From: Tritrichomonas musculus
Taxonomy: Eukaryota; Parabasalia; Tritrichomonadida; Tritrichomonadidae
NCBI GenBank assembly: GCA_039105265.1
Contig: JAPFFF010000024.1
Coordinates: 1 to 64,000 of the forward strand
Length of the DNA: 64,000 nt
Direction of reading: 5' to 3'
In this document: one piece after another, positions 54,489 to 62,439 of the stretch
How positions within the stretch are numbered: position 1 is the first letter of the stretch
Layout: every line of letters starts with the position of its first letter
Position numbers and translations under genes: made by a program
The notes under the pieces: model-generated
Told to the model about the DNA's origin: nothing
The model's input: the letters and a program-made list of their open reading frames with translations, nothing else
The model's database searches: none

Positions 54489-54914
54489 ATGATGAATGAA
54501 GAAGAAGATAAAATAGAAGATATTTTACAAAAACAAACACCTCCTAAAGATCATGATTCATTCGACTACAAAATAAATATAAACATGTCGAAAAAAATAT
54601 CTCAACTAAAAGTTGAAGATGATACATCAAATTTAAGAACGATGTGTGAAAATTATGCTCATGCTCTTGAAAATGATGCACATCGACTTCGAGCAAAACA
54701 AAAAAAGAGGTATGATGAATGGTTTGATAACCTCGAGAAAGATTGTTATCCTGCAAGAGACATTGTTAACTTGTACAACATGTTCTTTGGTCATGAACTA
54801 CCTATTACTCGACTTGGTTTCGGGCATCTCGATGGAACAAAGAGACACTTTACACATAAGAAAGTGAAAAGAAACAAGAAGTTCATCACAATGTACTACA
54901 AGAAAAATGAATAA
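54489..54914 (+). CDS. Unknown basic Polinton protein, 141 aa
   Basis: I chose the double ATG at 54489/54492 (MMNEEEDK) because the longer frame begins at a non-ATG codon. The N-terminus is acidic, the middle is helical (CENYAHALENDAHRLRAKQKKRYDEWFDNLEKD), and the C-terminus is strongly basic (HKKVKRNKKFITMYYKKNE), suggesting nucleic-acid or capsid-interior binding. The family is not recognised. A TCACTA box lies about 20 bp before the ATG. The gene ends just before a 19-bp minisatellite and converges with the small basic gene at 55361. Confidence 0.6.
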   Translation: MMNEEEDKIEDILQKQTPPKDHDSFDYKININMSKKISQLKVEDDTSNLRTMCENYAHALENDAHRLRAKQKKRYDEWFDNLEKDCYPARDIVNLYNMFFGHELPITRLGFGHLDGTKRHFTHKKVKRNKKFITMYYKKNE

Positions 54915-54935
54915 CTAAAAAAAATTTTTTTTTAA

Positions 54936-55366
54936 CTACATGTTTTTCCTCATATGCTACCTTTTTCCTCATAGGCTACCTTTTTCCTCATAGGCTACCT
55001 TTTTCCTCATAGGCTACCTTTTTCCTCATAGGCTACCTTTTTCCTCATAGGCTACCTTTTTCCTCATAAGCTACCTTTTTCCTCATAAGCTACCTTTTTC
55101 CTCATAGGGCTACCTTTTTCCTCATAGGCTACCTTTTTCCTCATAGGCTACCTTTTTCCTCATAAGCTACCTTTTTCCTCATAGGCTACCTTTTTCCTCA
55201 TAGGCTACCTTTTTCCTCATAGGCTACCTTTTTCCTCATAGGCTACCTTTTTCCTCATAGGCTACCTTTTTCCTCATAGGCTACCTTTTTCCTCATAGGC
55301 TACCTTTTTCCTCATAGGCTACCTTTTTCCTCATAGGCTACCTTTTTCCTCATAAGCTACCTATTT
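54936..55366. repeat. 19-bp minisatellite, 21 full copies
   Basis: The unit CTACCTTTTTCCTCATAGG runs head to tail from 54957 to 55356 with one 20-bp copy, preceded by a degenerate 21-bp unit. The only common variant is TAGG to TAAG. It fills the space between two convergent genes, and the stop codon of the 86-aa gene lies in its last, degenerate unit. Near-identity of the copies implies recent expansion or homogenisation. It holds no gene. Confidence 0.95.
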
Positions 55367-55621
55367 GCTTTCATACAACATTATTTTTTCCTTCATACTT
55401 TGTACTTCTCTTTTCTTTCTTTCACGATATGCCTTTTGCTGTTGTTTACGTGCTTCATTTCGTTCTTCAACAGTTGCATACTTTTGCTTTCTACCACGTT
55501 TTTCTGTTGTTTCAGTTTTTGCAGTATCAATATTTTTGAGGTTGTCTTTACTTTTAGACTTCTTCAACTTCTTGATGATAGCTGTTTCCTTGAACTCACC
55601 CAAATCTAAATTTGCGCTCAT
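55361..55621 (-). CDS. Small basic bZIP-like protein, 86 aa
   Basis: The start is the ATG at 55621 (MSANLDLGEF); the longer frame begins inside the AT-rich space before the divergent gene. Lysine-rich N-terminal and middle segments are followed by KRGRKQKY and a highly basic helix (NEARKQQQKAYRERKKREV), then a short amphipathic tail (QSMKEKIMLYESK). The basic helix looks like a bZIP DNA-contact region, but the leucine zipper is too short to be sure. A DNA-binding regulator or DNA-packing protein is possible. It is divergent from the 124-aa gene (76 bp apart). Confidence 0.55.
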   Translation of the reverse strand: MSANLDLGEFKETAIIKKLKKSKSKDNLKNIDTAKTETTEKRGRKQKYATVEERNEARKQQQKAYRERKKREVQSMKEKIMLYESK

Positions 55622-55697
55622 GATTTCATTCGAGATAAAAAATTGAATTATTTTTGAAAATTGAATATTTGCAAACAAAATCACTTCATTTTTTAAA

Positions 55698-56072
55698 ATG
55701 TCGCGTTCTGGAAATGACTTCAAAGAATTCCAAAAACAGCAAAAGCTAGCTATCAAAAATGCTCATGTTGAATTAGCCAATGCTATTAAAGAGGTGATGT
55801 TTCTGTTCAACCAAAAAATAATAAACTCGACACCATCTACTGTCTGCACCATCTATGACCCTTTGATACAAGCAAACATGAACAAGATTGCTGAAGGACT
55901 TACTCAAATGAATCTCACTACCTGCGAGGTTTATCATAAAAAGATTCCTCAATCTCCAACACCAAAATCTATTGGCTTTCACGTGCCTATAGTGCCTGAC
56001 TCGCAAGAGACACAAGAAGATGATGATGATGAAGATACACAAGAAGCTTCATCTCCAAAAGACAAGGAGTAA
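55698..56072 (+). CDS. Unknown Polinton protein with acidic tail, 124 aa
   Basis: The ATG at 55698 gives MSRSGNDFKEFQKQQ. The N-terminal 80 residues are mostly helical, and the C-terminal 25 are acidic and disordered (DSQETQEDDDDEDTQEAS). The family is not recognised. TCACTTCATTTTTTAAA lies immediately before the ATG and contains two overlapping TCAYTW-type boxes. The gene converges with the 174-aa gene, leaving 50 bp between their ends. Confidence 0.6.
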   Translation: MSRSGNDFKEFQKQQKLAIKNAHVELANAIKEVMFLFNQKIINSTPSTVCTIYDPLIQANMNKIAEGLTQMNLTTCEVYHKKIPQSPTPKSIGFHVPIVPDSQETQEDDDDEDTQEASSPKDKE

Positions 56073-56122
56073 GAGTAAAAAATAATTACTTCTAATTTTA
56101 AATTTTTTTATATATGTCTTTT

Positions 56123-56647
56123 TTATACTATGCAATATTTTAAGCATACATGATAATTATTAACAAGCTCATTATATTCTTTATTATATACTTGTTTCAA
56201 GTCAATGACTACCTCTCCATTATCTTTAATAATTTTAATAGCATCTATTTTTCTTATTGGATTGCTCTTAGCTGCACAACATCCAACATCTTCATTAAGT
56301 TGTACTTCAACCTCACTAACATGTAGTATTGCTTTGATGATGTTGCTAAGAGATTCAATAGGTACTAGGATGCATTTCTTTGATATAATGTTAGATAGTA
56401 GTGCTTTGTCTTGATTAAGTAGTATTTGTGCATATGCTTCAAGTATAACATTACGTACATCTGGTTCAACTTCAACAGGTTCTGTTTGTACTCCAATATC
56501 TCTTGTAATAACAATGTCTTCCTTGCCATCATCTCTCTTATTAATAATAATGTTGTTGTTGATGTTAGATGTAGATGATGCAGCTGCTGATGGTTCTAAA
56601 GATACATTTGCTTGTACACCATTAGTTGTACCCCTCTTCTTAATCAT
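56123..56647 (-). CDS. Unknown Polinton protein, 174 aa
   Basis: The ATG at 56647 gives MIKKRGTTNGVQANV. The first 50 residues are low complexity (S/A/N/I-rich). The rest looks folded, with helices around VRNVILEAYAQILL and IESLSNIIKAILHV and paired cysteines (GCCAAK, CLKYC). The family is not recognised. It is the last gene of the long minus-strand block, 21 bp downstream of the 148-aa gene, so it is probably expressed with the morphogenesis genes. Confidence 0.65.
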   Translation of the reverse strand: MIKKRGTTNGVQANVSLEPSAAASSTSNINNNIIINKRDDGKEDIVITRDIGVQTEPVEVEPDVRNVILEAYAQILLNQDKALLSNIISKKCILVPIESLSNIIKAILHVSEVEVQLNEDVGCCAAKSNPIRKIDAIKIIKDNGEVVIDLKQVYNKEYNELVNNYHVCLKYCIV

Positions 56648-56668
56648 TTAGGTTGGGAAAAAATAGGC

Positions 56669-57115
56669 TTAAAGTACTAAGTCTAGCTGTTCTCCAATAA
56701 ACATGTCAAATGACTCAATTTGATATTTCTGCTTGAGAGCATCGATTTTTGGTTTATGACTTGTAGGAGCAGCTGCAATGGAGTAGTTGTAGTATTTGAT
56801 TCCTTGATACTCTTGAGTGGTAGTGTTTCCATTTATGTAGAACTCTTCGAAATCTTCAGTTATTTTTCTCCTTGAGTTAGGCTTAATAAATATTGAGTCA
56901 AGATCAAGTTCTTTGAGCTTATCTGGATAAAATCTGTGGTACTTGTCTTTTATCTTGATTGAGACATAAAGTACTTTACCTAAATAGCTCCATTCTCCTA
57001 CTTTCATTGGGTACTTGTCACAAAGTATCGAGAAATTACATTGTTTAGTATTTGGAGCACATTTTGCACGAAGTTCATTGACATAGTCATAGACGTTTCT
57101 TGTTGTCATTTTCAT
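56669..57115 (-). CDS. Unknown Polinton protein, 148 aa
   Basis: I chose the ATG at 57115 (MKMTTRNVYDYV), with a second ATG two codons on. The longer frame starts at a non-ATG codon inside the preceding gene, whereas this start leaves a 25-bp gap like those of its neighbours. The protein has a few cysteines (CAPNTKQC), a YLGKVLYVSIKIKDKYHRFYP stretch that may be beta-rich, and no membrane segment. The family is not recognised. Its place just after the capsid gene suggests a virion-associated role. Confidence 0.65.
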   Translation of the reverse strand: MKMTTRNVYDYVNELRAKCAPNTKQCNFSILCDKYPMKVGEWSYLGKVLYVSIKIKDKYHRFYPDKLKELDLDSIFIKPNSRRKITEDFEEFYINGNTTTQEYQGIKYYNYSIAAAPTSHKPKIDALKQKYQIESFDMFIGEQLDLVL

Positions 57116-57140
57116 CTGGATAAAAAAATTCAATAAAAAA

Positions 57141-57575
57141 TTAATAGATGTTATTTTGGGTAAAGATATGCTGAGTAGGTCCATATCGAATATCTTGTTT
57201 ATTATATTCTCTTGCTCTACCTTGCATTGATGGTTTCTCAGGCTTCTTAAGATATTTTGGTAAGAGAGGTACTGGTTTATCTTTTTCACCTATATGTCGA
57301 TAAAAACCACCATCTGTAATACTAACAGGAGGTTCACGAACAGGTTTGGTTATATGTTCTCGAGTATCTGGAAATCTAACAGGGTCCTCATGTTCAATAA
57401 TCTGGGTAGGTGGTCGATTAATATATGGGTTGAAGGTTACAGAATAAGTATTAGTATTACTGAACACACCAAAATGTTGAAACTCTATGTCCTTATTTTT
57501 CATAGTAGCTTCATTATACATCATACCTTCTCTTCCAACAATTTCAGCTTGTGGGCTTCTATAATCATTCGACAT
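57141..57575 (-). CDS. Unknown proline-rich Polinton protein, 144 aa
   Basis: The ATG at 57575 gives MSNDYRSPQAEIVGREGMM. The protein is proline-rich and poor in predicted helix (NPYINRPPTQIIEHEDPVRFPD, KPVPLLPKYLKKPEKPS), suggesting an extended chain that could thread between other virion proteins. It sits 28 bp downstream of the major capsid gene, and TTTTTATTTT lies about 10 bp before its ATG. The family is not recognised; a cement or capsid-linking role is only a guess from position. Confidence 0.65.
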   Translation of the reverse strand: MSNDYRSPQAEIVGREGMMYNEATMKNKDIEFQHFGVFSNTNTYSVTFNPYINRPPTQIIEHEDPVRFPDTREHITKPVREPPVSITDGGFYRHIGEKDKPVPLLPKYLKKPEKPSMQGRAREYNKQDIRYGPTQHIFTQNNIY

Positions 57576-57603
57576 TTTCTATAAAATAAAAATATACATC
57601 TTT

Positions 57604-59292
57604 TTACTCAGGGGTTGTTAAATCATAAGGACCAATACGTACTGATGGTGGCATACCGTTTGGTCTAATTAAGATACTAATTGATATATCTGTTAATAAG
57701 CATAATAATGGAGGTGTATCTACTTCCTGTCTAAATGGATTATCTGCCTTTTGACTACATATCAATTCGAAGTTAATAGGTGCAAGACTTGAAAGACCTT
57801 GTTGATATGTTCCATCTGTTTCAGTAGGAAGACCTATAAAGAATGAGGACCTATCACTTGGATAATAGCCTGTTGTATTTTCATTATACTGATTCTCATT
57901 AGCTAGACTTGCAATAACCTCTTTATTAAATCCATTTTGCTCTCCATTCATGTTCATTGCATTCTGGCAATATTCGAGGAACTCTGGATACAAACCATTC
58001 GTACCAAATGCTTTAGCAGGAATATTATTGTAATTACCACAATTCATATGAAAAGCTTCAAACTGAGGATTCTTGAAGTATGTCTTATGTGTATGCTTGA
58101 GTGGGAATAAGCAAAACATACTATCTACAAAATTAGGTGTAATAGTAATAGTTGCTTTATCTTGTTCATTCTTAAGAGGTCTTGTACAAGTGTAAAATGA
58201 CATAATCTGTGTTGGGAATGTAAGTGGATGTTGAGGGTTAGCATATCTTTGAACAAGTGCTGTATATACTGATTCATGAATACCAAAACAAGGTATAATA
58301 CTTGCACATTCTTCAATGGAATAATCAACAACACTCCAGGTTCTCCAATCACTATATACTTTTCTGTCTACTCTTACTTGCGTTGAGGAATCATCTTTCT
58401 TCGGTTTATACACAAAACCACCATTTGTATCTCCAACAGGTGGAAGATTCTTGGGGTGATTAAGATCACTTTTAGCTATCTTAACAGTACTGGTCCACAT
58501 CCATATTGGCTCTCCAATAGGTCTAAATTCATTTGTAATTTCATCAACACTAAAATCTACTCCATCAAAAGGATTAGCAACCAATCTCTTTTCCATACCT
58601 ACAGGACAATACACCATACCAGCTGTTGAAAAGTATAGACGTAATTCAATTTTACCTGCAAATGCTGGCAAGTACTTGATATTAGATAAAGGTAGGAATC
58701 TTCGTAAATCAATCTTTAATCTAATTGTTGATGTGACTTCCGTTACATTTTGGTTAAGATTGGCAACAAAACCACATCTCCTTCCATGAGTATCATTCCA
58801 AATATCCTTATGTCTTGCTTTACTATATATATCAGCTCTTTTAGTAACTTCATTTGCACAACATGCAGTTAAAAAGGATTCTTCACATCCAAAGTTCTGG
58901 GTATAAAGAGTCATACCATTAGCTACAATTTCATACTTCTCAACAGCATCTCGAGCATCCTTAAAACCAAACCATACCTTACCAAAATTATATCCATCAA
59001 CATTTTCTAAATTACTAGCTATTGGTTTATCAATCTTTAATGTCACTTTCATATCTGCTCGAATAAAACCATTATATATATCAGCAGTATTATGAGTATT
59101 AGGAGAGATAATACATGTTGTATATGAACCACTCTTAATTGGTGGTGATGGTGAATACGAAGTTTGTGGATTTAATGAGTATGCCTTATTTGTATCACTA
59201 AGTGCTATGCAATTATCGACAACATCAAAGTAAGATGCAATCTGGGTACAAACCTCTGCTGAGGTTTTCATATAGGATTCCTTGTTGAGCAT
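57604..59292 (-). CDS. Polinton major capsid protein (double jelly-roll)
   Basis: The protein has 562 residues, in the usual range for double-jelly-roll capsid proteins of Polintons and related viruses. Features I associate with the family are RLKIDLRRFLPLSNIKYLPAF followed by a beta strand (GKIELRLYFS) in the first half, FFIGLPTETDG and LAPINFELICS in the second, and the C-terminal ISILIRPNGMPPSVRIGPYDL. Strand-loop alternation runs through the whole protein and no membrane segment is seen. Trimers of this fold would make the hexon faces of an icosahedral shell. The ATG is at 59292. The gene lies in the minus-strand morphogenesis block, 17 bp after the K/R-rich gene. Fold-level assignment is from motifs and context, not from a search. 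Confidence 0.85.
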   Translation of the reverse strand: MLNKESYMKTSAEVCTQIASYFDVVDNCIALSDTNKAYSLNPQTSYSPSPPIKSGSYTTCIISPNTHNTADIYNGFIRADMKVTLKIDKPIASNLENVDGYNFGKVWFGFKDARDAVEKYEIVANGMTLYTQNFGCEESFLTACCANEVTKRADIYSKARHKDIWNDTHGRRCGFVANLNQNVTEVTSTIRLKIDLRRFLPLSNIKYLPAFAGKIELRLYFSTAGMVYCPVGMEKRLVANPFDGVDFSVDEITNEFRPIGEPIWMWTSTVKIAKSDLNHPKNLPPVGDTNGGFVYKPKKDDSSTQVRVDRKVYSDWRTWSVVDYSIEECASIIPCFGIHESVYTALVQRYANPQHPLTFPTQIMSFYTCTRPLKNEQDKATITITPNFVDSMFCLFPLKHTHKTYFKNPQFEAFHMNCGNYNNIPAKAFGTNGLYPEFLEYCQNAMNMNGEQNGFNKEVIASLANENQYNENTTGYYPSDRSSFFIGLPTETDGTYQQGLSSLAPINFELICSQKADNPFRQEVDTPPLLCLLTDISISILIRPNGMPPSVRIGPYDLTTPE

Positions 59293-59309
59293 TTTAGATA
59301 GAAAAAAAT

Positions 59310-59861
59310 TTACATCATATCTTCAAAGATGCGATTTCTCCTACCAATAGGTCTCATAGGTATATATTGAGGTTGTTGTTCTTCTTCATATTGTTGTGGC
59401 GGTTCTTCAGGAACATACTGTTGTCTTGGTTTACTCATCCTTTTATCAACAACCTCCTTTATCATACGTCTCTGTTCTTTCTTCTCTCGACTTATCTTCA
59501 TTTCTTCACCTAGTGATTTTAGCTGTTTTAGTATTTCCTCATTCACAGTAGGGTCATAAACTTGGCTTTGTTGAGTTTTTCGAGGTTTTGGAGGTTTTCG
59601 TGCAGCTTTCGAACTTATTGGCTTTCTTGGCTTTTCTTCAAGTTCCTCATGTTCTTCACTGTCTGAGTTTTCTTGAGTATCTTCGTTATTTTCACTGTCT
59701 GAGTTTTCTTGATATTCTCGAGTTATTGGAGTTTTTCGCTGTTTTACAATATACTTGTCTTTGGTTTTCGTAGGAAGCACTTCCCAATCTGGGTCATCCC
59801 TTCCATTCAACCATTTATGAATAACTGCAAGTCTCTTAGAACCTGTTAGATGTTTTGACAT
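59310..59861 (-). CDS. Charged disordered Polinton protein, 183 aa
   Basis: The ATG at 59861 gives MSKHLTGSKRLAVIHKWLNG. A short helical N-terminus is followed by an acidic repeat (QENSDSENNEDTQENSDSEE), a basic proline-lysine segment (KAARKPPKPRKTQ), a charged helix (KEQRRMIKEVVDKRM) and a Q/P/Y-rich tail ending in basic residues. Such charge-segregated proteins in capsid gene clusters are often core or DNA-condensing proteins; that role is inferred. The family is not recognised. It lies between the glycine-rich gene and the major capsid gene. Confidence 0.65.
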   Translation of the reverse strand: MSKHLTGSKRLAVIHKWLNGRDDPDWEVLPTKTKDKYIVKQRKTPITREYQENSDSENNEDTQENSDSEEHEELEEKPRKPISSKAARKPPKPRKTQQSQVYDPTVNEEILKQLKSLGEEMKISREKKEQRRMIKEVVDKRMSKPRQQYVPEEPPQQYEEEQQPQYIPMRPIGRRNRIFEDMM

Positions 59862-59909
59862 TTAAAAATAAACAAAAAAGTCCAAAAATTGAGTTTTCTT
59901 GAGTTTTCA

Positions 59910-60383
59910 TTAGATGTAGGTTCTTGAATGATGGTTTGTACTAAAGTCACTCTCTTGAAATGGTTTCTCTGGTTTCGGTGTATATGCTGATTTTTCAAGA
60001 GGTGCTTTAATTGATTCAACTGATTCACCTTTTGCAGATTTATTAATTGATGATAATGCAGTTTTCACATTTCCTTCAGGTACATACTTTAATGCTGTGT
60101 CGGCTATATTTGCTATTTTATTTCTTGTACTATCGCTCAAGAAGCTTTCACCAAGACCTCTCGCAACTTTACCAATAACACCAGCATGCTTGGTTAATCC
60201 ACCTGCTGAAGCATCTAATAGTTTACTTGCAAGACCACCCGAAACACTATCTGCTGCTCCCATTAATATCTTACCGCCTAGTCCTACTCCTCCTTTTATT
60301 ATCTCTTGCCATGGAGAAAATTGTTGCTTTTTGGAATAATCTGGCTTCCAATAATCATCTACTGAATGACGTTCAATTCCCAT
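59910..60383 (-). CDS. Glycine-rich amphipathic Polinton protein, possible minor virion protein, 157 aa
   Basis: The ATG at 60383 gives MGIERHSVDDYWKPDYSKK. Residues about 25-85 are rich in glycine, alanine and small hydrophobics (GGVGLGGKILMGAADSVSGG), forming weak amphipathic helices; the rest is lysine- and proline-rich. Adenovirus protein VI and similar minor proteins of Polintons and virophages have a comparable membrane-active, glycine-containing N-terminal region, so a membrane-lytic or internal capsid role is possible. It lies directly downstream of the ATPase (17 bp). Confidence 0.6.
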   Translation of the reverse strand: MGIERHSVDDYWKPDYSKKQQFSPWQEIIKGGVGLGGKILMGAADSVSGGLASKLLDASAGGLTKHAGVIGKVARGLGESFLSDSTRNKIANIADTALKYVPEGNVKTALSSINKSAKGESVESIKAPLEKSAYTPKPEKPFQESDFSTNHHSRTYI

Positions 60384-60400
60384 TTTTAAAAAATAAAAAA

Positions 60401-61267
60401 TTATTCGAAATAGTACTTATTAGCAGAAATATTCATTACGAACTTCTCATGTGGTTCTTTATGTTGTAAGTATTCAGCTACTGTCTGCTTCGTATTTAAT
60501 GAGTTATTTGTTTGTTGCAACAAGCTAGTAAAATCTTCCTCACTATATCCTGTATAACATATGATATCTGTTGCTAACCTTTTAGCATTCATATGAACAA
60601 ATCGAATAGTTTGGATAGCCATGATACATGTTAAATTATAGTGTCTTGTCTTGGTTAACAACTTGATAAATTCACTATTACCATTCTTTAATAAATCACT
60701 ACCTGCACAATCATCTAGTATCAATAATGTGTTATATGGATATGATGATGTTTCATACTTGACTAACTTATTGGCTATATATATTATTTTATCATTGAGC
60801 TCATTTAAATGATGCTTCTCAATGAGCCTCCTCATTTCGTCATTGGTCTCTTTCATTCGAGATAATACATATTTGACAATAGCATAATACTTTATCTTTC
60901 TTCGAAGATGTCTTTTAAGATAACTCATTAATTCTCTTTCCTTTACATAATCGATTCTTGATTGTATCTGTTTATTAAGTGTTTCAGCTGTTTTATCCAT
61001 TTTACCAGAGCTTGAGCAAAATATTATCTTTTGGTAGTATGGATGTTTAAACAACCTCTCTGTTATCATAATATGTCTCCATATCCAAAAACTTTTACCA
61101 GCACCTGGTTTACCAATTAAAAAGTATATACCATTTGTGCTAAAAGGATAATCAGGTGATAATGGTTTAATCAAAGCACCATCTATCTCTTTCATGTTCT
61201 TTCGTAAGGTCTCTTTAATCAATGTTTCTACTTTATTTATTAGTTCTGCACTTGGGGGTTCATCCAT
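60401..61267 (-). CDS. Polinton genome-packaging ATPase (FtsK/HerA type)
   Basis: The protein has 288 residues, beginning MDEPPSAELINK at 61267. The Walker A motif GKPGAGKS lies at residues 52-59 after a hydrophobic strand (NGIYFLI). The Walker B motif LLILDD lies at 181-186, followed by a LLTKTRHYNLTCIMAIQT segment (about 203-220) typical of the sensor region in viral A32-like packaging ATPases. In the family it pumps DNA into preformed capsids. It is preceded 10 bp upstream by the integrase and followed by the glycine-rich protein. A charged helical insert at about 105-165 separates the two Walker motifs. Confidence 0.92.
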   Translation of the reverse strand: MDEPPSAELINKVETLIKETLRKNMKEIDGALIKPLSPDYPFSTNGIYFLIGKPGAGKSFWIWRHIMITERLFKHPYYQKIIFCSSSGKMDKTAETLNKQIQSRIDYVKERELMSYLKRHLRRKIKYYAIVKYVLSRMKETNDEMRRLIEKHHLNELNDKIIYIANKLVKYETSSYPYNTLLILDDCAGSDLLKNGNSEFIKLLTKTRHYNLTCIMAIQTIRFVHMNAKRLATDIICYTGYSEEDFTSLLQQTNNSLNTKQTVAEYLQHKEPHEKFVMNISANKYYFE

Positions 61268-61277
61268 TTACAAATTT

Positions 61278-62432
61278 TTAAATGTATTTCATAATTTTAT
61301 CTGGTATTGGTTTGCCCTCAACCTTTTGCCCTGCTTTAATTTGTCGTTCATAATTTTTCTTTTGTTCCAACCAATATTGTCTTTCTGCTGTTCCAAGTAC
61401 TAATGGATTACCTCTCCTTACATCTCTAATAGTTTGTCTAGCAAAGGCATCATCACCTTCGACTCCTTCCCATTTTAAATCATACTTACCAGTATCTTCA
61501 TCAAAGTTATATATTTTTTCAATAATACCTTCTTTACCTTCATTTAGTCTTTCAGCTACTTTAATCCTTTTGTCTCTTGTCCTTAACAACCTATATCCAG
61601 GGAATGAACTAGTTGAACCATCTTTGGACTTGACCACAAACTGGTTACCTTTTTGTGAGTCAACTATATAAGACTCATTGGACAAATTACTTCTTCTTTT
61701 ACCAAATGGTTCTTTTTCGAGTACTAACCTGACCTTCTCACCTGGATTAAAATGGTATGGATTAATGCGTGCATTCTTTTGTATGTACTTTATTTCATCC
61801 TCTGGAGTAATATCATTAGGTGCTTTATTATCTAAAGACCTATGAGGAGAGTTGTTATATATGTTGACCAAATCATGCATCTCCTTTGGTTGAATAAACC
61901 TATTTTCACCAATAGCATCTCTTATGGTTCTCATAAACCTATTAATAATGCCAAGTACATTATGGTTATTCTCAGTTGTTGTTCGGTATTTTATGTTCTT
62001 CTCTCTCATGAAGTCTAAGACTGTTGATGATAAATATGCTGCATCCTCATCACTTGTTATCGAATATACATGAGGTACATCATTAACAAATTTATGAAGT
62101 GCTGATAATACTTCTCTTGATCCTTTACCATTCATAGGATATGCATATGCTTTTCTGGTGTTGATATTGATGAACATTAGATAATTCAACCCACCTGCCT
62201 CTTTATTATTAATGAAGGTATCCATTTGATAACCATGAGGATGTTTGGATACAATAGGAATAAATTGTGCTTTAGGTACTCTCTTATCATGTACTACTCT
62301 TTCATCAAAGTATTTCTTTGCTTCTTCTTCATTTAGATTCTCTTGTTTTGCCATGCTAAGGTATTTGTCCAAGGTCTTCCATTTAGCTTTGTTGTATAAT
62401 TTTTCATATGGGCTTGGTTCTTCTTTACTCAT
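61278..62432 (-). CDS. Polinton integrase (retroviral-type rve core with chromodomain-like tail)
   Basis: The protein has 384 residues, beginning MSKEEPSPYEKLYNK at 62432. The N-terminal part is helical. The rve catalytic core spans about residues 65-215, with acidic residues at 71 (GYQMDTFI) and 128 (ITSDED), followed by NRFMRTIRDAI and YNNSPHRSLDNKAP, both typical of Polinton and Ty3-like integrases. An SH3-like segment (about 228-284, FNPGEKVRLVLEKEPFGK) and a chromodomain-like segment (about 301-345, GIIEKIYNFDEDTGKYDLKW) follow. In the family the enzyme inserts the linear element into host DNA with a 6-bp target duplication. The chromodomain may steer insertion to particular chromatin. 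The gene lies between the candidate penton and the ATPase. Confidence 0.93.
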   Translation of the reverse strand: MSKEEPSPYEKLYNKAKWKTLDKYLSMAKQENLNEEEAKKYFDERVVHDKRVPKAQFIPIVSKHPHGYQMDTFINNKEAGGLNYLMFININTRKAYAYPMNGKGSREVLSALHKFVNDVPHVYSITSDEDAAYLSSTVLDFMREKNIKYRTTTENNHNVLGIINRFMRTIRDAIGENRFIQPKEMHDLVNIYNNSPHRSLDNKAPNDITPEDEIKYIQKNARINPYHFNPGEKVRLVLEKEPFGKRRSNLSNESYIVDSQKGNQFVVKSKDGSTSSFPGYRLLRTRDKRIKVAERLNEGKEGIIEKIYNFDEDTGKYDLKWEGVEGDDAFARQTIRDVRRGNPLVLGTAERQYWLEQKKNYERQIKAGQKVEGKPIPDKIMKYI

Positions 62433-62439
62433 TTATTTT

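Noticed and set aside
55622-55756. N-terminal extension of the 86-aa gene to 55756
   Set aside because: It would overlap the start of the divergent 124-aa gene; the extra residues look like translated AT-rich spacer.
57116-57289. N-terminal extension of the 148-aa gene to 57289
   Set aside because: The longer frame starts at GTG inside the upstream gene; ATG at 57115 keeps the short-gap layout of the block.
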